Notes under the pieces: model-generated | Database searches by the model: none | Seen by the model: the letters and a program-made list of their open reading frames with translations, nothing else | What the model was told of the DNA's origin: nothing | Translations under genes and position numbers: made by a program | Assembly (NCBI GenBank): GCA_018650745.1 | Contig: JABIFK010000742.1 | Location: 1-9,669, forward strand | Source of the DNA: Candidatus Latescibacterota bacterium | GTDB lineage: Bacteria; Latescibacterota; UBA2968 | Length of the DNA: 9,669 bases | Direction: 5' to 3' | In this document: positions 6,687 to 9,669 of the stretch, piece after piece | Layout: every line of letters starts with the position of its first letter | Position numbering within the stretch: the stretch's first letter is position 1

Positions 6687-6719
6687 AAAGGCAGGTGATA
6701 CCTATCACCTGCCTTTTTT
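6687..6719 (+). terminator. Strong intrinsic terminator downstream of tRNA-Arg
   Basis: A 14-base arm (6687-6700, core GGCAGGTGATA) pairs perfectly with 6703-6716 (TATCACCTGCCTTT), and the run of six T ends at 6719. It is the first obvious stop for rightward transcription after the tRNA, about 160 bp beyond it. On the opposite strand the U-run is only three bases, so it is weaker for leftward transcripts. Confidence 0.9.
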
Positions 6720-6741
6720 ATTAAGCATAAAACCTTTTCGC

Positions 6742-7044
6742 TTATGGGCACGATTTTCTTTTGCCGTTCATTGCGCTAAGTGCATTCGAGTCAATTTTGT
6801 CAGGGTGAGTGAGTGAATATCCTTCCAGTCGTGCATTCCTAAATGCTCCAAGATTATGTAATGTAATAACTTGTGGCAACCACTCACTGTCCCTCGGTGA
6901 CCATCTTATTATGACACCCCGCTGCAAACCGATCAATGTGATCGTCAAGTAATGGAGTGGGCCTGATGTTGGCTCATAAATAGAAAAAAAGGGCATAGAA
7001 CTTAGCCTTGAATGTCGAGAGGAAGAATAAGGTCTAGCGTTCAT
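6742..7044 (-). CDS. Unproven hypothetical ORF, 100 residues
   Basis: An ATG at 7044 opens a 100-residue frame beginning MNARPYSSSRHSRLSS and ending GKRKSCP. It fills most of an otherwise empty stretch and the stop is followed closely by the hairpin at 6687-6719. The inner part (SEWLPQVITLHNLGAFRNARLEGY, residues 53-76) looks like plausible globular protein, but no family is recognised. An AGGT lies about 9 nt before the start, a weak ribosome site. There is no signal peptide or membrane segment. It may be a chance frame or the remains of a lost gene. Confidence 0.25.
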   Translation of the reverse strand: MNARPYSSSRHSRLSSMPFFSIYEPTSGPLHYLTITLIGLQRGVIIRWSPRDSEWLPQVITLHNLGAFRNARLEGYSLTHPDKIDSNALSAMNGKRKSCP

Positions 7045-7152
7045 TGTTGCGACCTATACTAATATTAAAACAACGTTCATGCAAGGCATTTGATCTGAGG
7101 GTTTGGGGATTTTAGCAACAACAAATTCGTGAGCACTAGGGACAGAAAGTGC

Positions 7153-7182
7153 TTGTGTTCACGTTGGTTATCGCGTTATATT
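7153..7182 (+). promoter_or_regulatory. Candidate promoter of the PilZ-like gene
   Basis: TTGTGT (7153-7158) is followed after 18 bp by TATATT (7177-7182). The -10 is the same as in the two stronger promoters of this window, while the -35 is only fair. The leader would be about 70 nt long. Confidence 0.45.
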
Positions 7183-7244
7183 TTGCTGAGGGCGTAACAG
7201 CTTTACAAGGCGTGTGTGACGGGTTGTGGGCACGTAAATTTCAC

Positions 7245-7252
7245 GGAAAGAG
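7245..7252 (+). promoter_or_regulatory. Ribosome binding site that favours the 7259 start
   Basis: GGAAAGAG ends 6 nt before ATG 7259. It abuts the alternative in-frame TTG at 7253, so the ATG is preferred. Confidence 0.6.
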
Positions 7253-7258
7253 TTGTTT

Positions 7259-9322
7259 ATGTTGTTCGGTTCATTATTCAAAGGTGATCAAGGCATCACT
7301 ATTGGTAAGCGCAGAAAACGAAAGTTAACCGCGCGTGATGTCATTGACCGGCTCAATGGTTTCGATTTTACGGCCGCCAATTGTACCCTGATCAGGGATC
7401 ACTTGGGCAATGATAAAATTGAGGATTATGGTCAAGTCGATGTATTTCGTTTGCGCGATGAAGAAGTCTTTGCTCTTGAAAATACATTCTGTATCACCAC
7501 CCCTACTGGCATGAAATTGAAAACGGACATTGGGGGGGATTTGGGGGCAATCGTGTCCGCAGTTGAAACGGCACCTGGTGCATTAACCGATGATCCCTTT
7601 GATGAGTTTGAGGATGAAGGAGAAGGTGAGGGGGGAGAGCAGGAAGAAGATGAGGCAGCAGACCATTCGGAGAGCAGCAGACCTGAAGGAAATGTGGATG
7701 AAGCCCAAGAAGAGCCACCTTTGGACGAAACAGATGAAGAAGATGAAGAAGATGAAGAGGATGAGGAGTTAACCCCTATTTCAGCCGGTGCGGCAGATGC
7801 CGCTGAAACGCAAGAGGAGATGTTGGGGTTGGGCCAAGTCATTCGCCTTCGATTTTTCTTTAGGCGCGTGCCTTATGAATTAGATTGCCAAATAGTCGAT
7901 CGATTTAATCCCAATCGGATAAAAGGTGACATCGACCTTACTCCCCGATTTGGTGTGGGGTATCGTGTAAAGCCTCTTACAGACGTTCGGAACCGAGACA
8001 AGCGTCGGTACATCCGTTACACGCACCGCATGGGGTTTGGTCATTTGCGGGTCCGGAATGAGATACAATTTCACGTCTTTGCACACCGAACAGACATCGA
8101 AATTCCTGAGAGGGGCGCACTAAAACCCGTTATTACTTATGATGATTTCAAGAAAATACCTTTTGGTTCGCCCACAGTAGAAGAGCTCAAAGGAGCTGAA
8201 AAACTGGAGGATGTTGTTGAGTTTTTTATGCGTTGCATGGTAAATATACCAACGGAACGCTGTTATGTTTATATCAGCAAAGGGTATTTTGATGCCGTTC
8301 GGCGAAAGTCCAGTTTGGTGGGGTTGGGGCCCTATGCCACGGTTGGGGCACAACAAACAACCATATTGCCCAAAATATTCGTCAAGAAGCCTATGAAGGG
8401 CAAAACCGTTTTAGAAAAAATGTTAGCCGAAAAAGGCAAAGGCCCCCGTGACACACATAAAATGAGAATTGTCGAAGATATCCAAGATCGGTATTCTTTG
8501 TTGACGCGCGAATTAAAAGTTTGGCAAGCACGACGCCGTCAAAAAAAGGTAGAAAATTTCGATAATGACATGTGTCAAGTTTCATTCGCTTCATCTTATG
8601 GCACAACACCGCAAGATATCTATCCCATGCGCGTGTTTAATTTGAATTGCGAGCTTATTGATGTAGGACTTGAAAACTTGACCCTGAAACCACTGTTTTT
8701 CGAAGATGCCAGGGCTCGCGATGTTTCTGAACGGGAATTCATCCGTCAAGAAGATGGCTTTCCTGTAGATTTGCTCAACTTTAGTGTGGGGGGGGCTGAG
8801 TTTAGAGGAGCAGAAGAAGAAGCCCAACACAAAGCTTTCCTTAACTATTTGGGTGGGGAGGGTTTTGAGGACTTGTCTTTTGAAGAACAAGTAGATGCTT
8901 TGCGAAAACACGCAGTGTTGCTCTATTTTTATCCTGTCTTAACTTTTACGCGATCCCAAATTCAAGATTATGAACCATATCTGCCCGGTCGCATTCCCGT
9001 GATTGCTCGGGTTGCTCGGTTTAGAACAGCACTCAACGCCGACACGCAGCAACCTCAGATTGTGTCACTTGGTTTGGAGTTCATATATAATCCTGTCCAA
9101 GATGCTTATTCACGTGATCTAAATGTTTATGATCAGTGGGAACAAATAACACCTTACACTGAGAATACACAGTTTATTGAGATACATAAATCGCTGCAGC
9201 TGTTGTTTGGTTTTGATCGTGCCTTGAATGAAGACCTGCGTGAGGACCAAACCAAAGAGAAAAAAACCGGCTCAGAAAACGACGAATCGAATACTTCTTC
9301 AAATGGATCGGAAACATCCTAA
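7259..9322 (+). CDS. Large PilZ/YcgR-like protein with acidic segment and internal insertion
   Basis: The 687-residue cytoplasmic protein has no signal peptide or membrane helix. Residues 1-110 are a basic start plus an unassigned globular part. Residues 111-170 are highly acidic and end in four DEE units. Residues 192-245 (from GQVIRLRFFFRRVPYELDC) resemble the YcgR N-terminal barrel, followed by RRYIR (249-253), an RxxxR motif where PilZ domains begin. Residues 500-612 look like the rest of a PilZ domain: DLLNFSVGGAEF (504-515; N507, S509 and G512 fit [D/N]xSxxG) and IARVARFR...IVSLGLEFI (582-609). About 245 residues separate the two motif halves, and a second RxxxR (REFIR, 492-496) lies just before the second half. 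PilZ domains bind cyclic di-GMP; whether this one does is uncertain. The tail (660-687) is charged and Ser-rich. It is followed by a terminator. The assignment is my inference from motifs. Confidence 0.7.
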   Translation: MLFGSLFKGDQGITIGKRRKRKLTARDVIDRLNGFDFTAANCTLIRDHLGNDKIEDYGQVDVFRLRDEEVFALENTFCITTPTGMKLKTDIGGDLGAIVSAVETAPGALTDDPFDEFEDEGEGEGGEQEEDEAADHSESSRPEGNVDEAQEEPPLDETDEEDEEDEEDEELTPISAGAADAAETQEEMLGLGQVIRLRFFFRRVPYELDCQIVDRFNPNRIKGDIDLTPRFGVGYRVKPLTDVRNRDKRRYIRYTHRMGFGHLRVRNEIQFHVFAHRTDIEIPERGALKPVITYDDFKKIPFGSPTVEELKGAEKLEDVVEFFMRCMVNIPTERCYVYISKGYFDAVRRKSSLVGLGPYATVGAQQTTILPKIFVKKPMKGKTVLEKMLAEKGKGPRDTHKMRIVEDIQDRYSLLTRELKVWQARRRQKKVENFDNDMCQVSFASSYGTTPQDIYPMRVFNLNCELIDVGLENLTLKPLFFEDARARDVSEREFIRQEDGFPVDLLNFSVGGAEFRGAEEEAQHKAFLNYLGGEGFEDLSFEEQVDALRKHAVLLYFYPVLTFTRSQIQDYEPYLPGRIPVIARVARFRTALNADTQQPQIVSLGLEFIYNPVQDAYSRDLNVYDQWEQITPYTENTQFIEIHKSLQLLFGFDRALNEDLREDQTKEKKTGSENDESNTSSNGSETS
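7733..7768 (+). repeat. Four-unit 9-bp tandem repeat coding for DEE
   Basis: GATGAAGAA occurs twice exactly, then GATGAAGAG and GATGAGGAG. The units encode Asp-Glu-Glu four times at residues 159-170 of the PilZ-like protein, inside its acidic segment. The array could change length by whole codons without shifting the frame. Confidence 0.85.
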
Positions 9323-9346
9323 TTTTTTCTTTACTGTGCCGGTGTC

Positions 9347-9379
9347 GGGAGCGCGACAAGCATTCGTGCTCCCCTTTTT
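9347..9379 (+). terminator. Intrinsic terminator after the PilZ-like gene
   Basis: GGGAGCGCGA (9347-9356) pairs with TCGTGCTCCC (9364-9373), including one G-T pair, around a 7-nt loop. One C and then five T (9375-9379) follow. It lies 25 bp after the stop at 9322 and ends only 16 bp before the next ATG, so it either separates the genes or reduces read-through into the lipoprotein gene. Confidence 0.75.
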
Positions 9380-9395
9380 ATGCCTGGAATGAAAC

Positions 9396-9669
9396 ATGTA
9401 CAAAACAATAAGTGTTCGATGGGTGCTGGTTGGCGTTTTATTTATCAGCCTGTTGGGGTGTTATAGCCCCGAAAGAAGCCTTTCTTTAGATCCCCACAAC
9501 AAATCCTTGGTCCACATCTTGGATGCGCAGTATGATCCCACCATTGGGACCGTGCTCATAAAATGGGAATATATAGGCAGTGAAGCGGTGACTGCTTTTG
9601 AAGTACAACGCCGATTTGAGAGTACTTTTGAGGTTGTTGCGCGAATAGATGGCAACAGTGTGGCTTCTG
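9396..9669 (+). CDS. Predicted lipoprotein with fibronectin-III-like region, N-terminal part (runs off right edge)
   Basis: The frame is open from ATG 9396 to the end, 91 residues. The start MYKTISVRWVLVGVLFISLLGC is a type II signal peptide: basic start, hydrophobic core and lipobox LLGC with Cys at residue 22. The mature protein should be lipid-anchored to the inner or outer membrane; the residue after Cys is Tyr, not Asp, which gives no inner-membrane retention signal. Residues 38-91 (LVHILDAQYDP...VLIKWEYIG...AFEVQRRFESTFEVVARI) have the strand pattern of a fibronectin type III domain, with the typical core Trp (W57) and a Tyr/Phe-x-Val strand. GGAA lies 6 nt before the ATG. No function can be assigned from this part. 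No promoter is evident in the 73 bp upstream. Confidence 0.8.
   Translation, partial: MYKTISVRWVLVGVLFISLLGCYSPERSLSLDPHNKSLVHILDAQYDPTIGTVLIKWEYIGSEAVTAFEVQRRFESTFEVVARIDGNSVAS

Larger units (their letters stand above)
6528..7258. other. About 730 bp without a confident protein gene
   Basis: The first part is the tail of the tRNA transcript with the terminator at 6687-6719. The middle (6742-7044) contains only an unproven reverse-strand ORF. The last 200 bp hold the putative promoter and leader of the PilZ-like gene. I see no second RNA gene, long repeat or remnant of a known protein family. It could hold a small RNA that cannot be recognised by eye. Confidence 0.6.

Noticed and set aside
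7056..7084. Leftward promoter TTGCAT-17-TAGTAT for the 100-residue orphan ORF
   Set aside because: It would start transcription about 6 nt before the ATG and leave the candidate ribosome site out of the transcript; both boxes are also weak.
7432..7842. Reverse-strand Ser-rich 136-residue frame
   Set aside because: It is the mirror of the GAA/GAT-rich acidic segment of the PilZ-like gene, which yields long Ser runs on the other strand.
1..9669. CRISPR array, insertion sequence or defence island
   Set aside because: No evenly spaced direct repeats, no terminal inverted repeats and no transposase or nuclease motifs were seen on either strand.

Overview
The window looks like chromosomal DNA of a Gram-negative bacterium of moderate GC content. 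Signs of this are one predicted lipoprotein, one protein with a cleavable signal peptide, Shine-Dalgarno sites of the GGAG type and sigma-70-like promoters. The phylum cannot be fixed from the sequence. A PilZ-type protein, degenerate receiver domains and an exported repeat protein together recall Myxococcota or other former Deltaproteobacteria, but this is only a guess. I see no insertion sequence, phage gene, CRISPR array or integrase.

Layout. (1) Bases 1-495, minus strand, hold the first 165 codons of a DegT/DnrJ/EryC1-type PLP aminotransferase that runs off the left edge. (2) A divergent promoter region follows, with a clear TTGACC-17-TATATT promoter reading right. (3) A tightly packed rightward cluster spans 671-6061: an exported protein of nine exact 26-residue LRV-type repeats, a pseudo-receiver protein with a long disordered tail, a large fused FAD/Fe-S D-2-hydroxyacid dehydrogenase, acylphosphatase, and adenine phosphoribosyltransferase. 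Gaps are 2-29 bp, or the genes overlap. (4) A small single-domain receiver gene on the minus strand converges on apt and overlaps its end by 11 bp. (5) tRNA-Arg(CCT) has its own promoter lying over the start of that receiver gene. (6) About 730 bp without a confident protein gene follow. They contain a strong hairpin terminator, a possible 32-codon ORF and an unproven minus-strand ORF. (7) A 687-residue protein follows that I read as YcgR/PilZ-like, with a long acidic segment and a large insertion. (8) After a terminator, a lipoprotein with an apparent fibronectin-III-like fold starts and runs off the right edge.

How the genes may work together. The dehydrogenase, acylphosphatase and apt are metabolic housekeeping genes: oxidation of a D-2-hydroxyacid, removal of acyl phosphates, and adenine salvage. 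The two genes ahead of them are not obviously metabolic. Both receiver-like proteins carry Asn at the phospho-acceptor position, so neither is expected to work as a standard phosphorylated response regulator. The PilZ-like protein may sense cyclic di-GMP, but its motif is non-canonical and its target is unknown. The most unusual items are the PilZ-like protein with its split architecture, the pseudo-receiver with a repeated Trp motif in its tail, and the antisense arrangement around the second receiver gene and tRNA-Arg.
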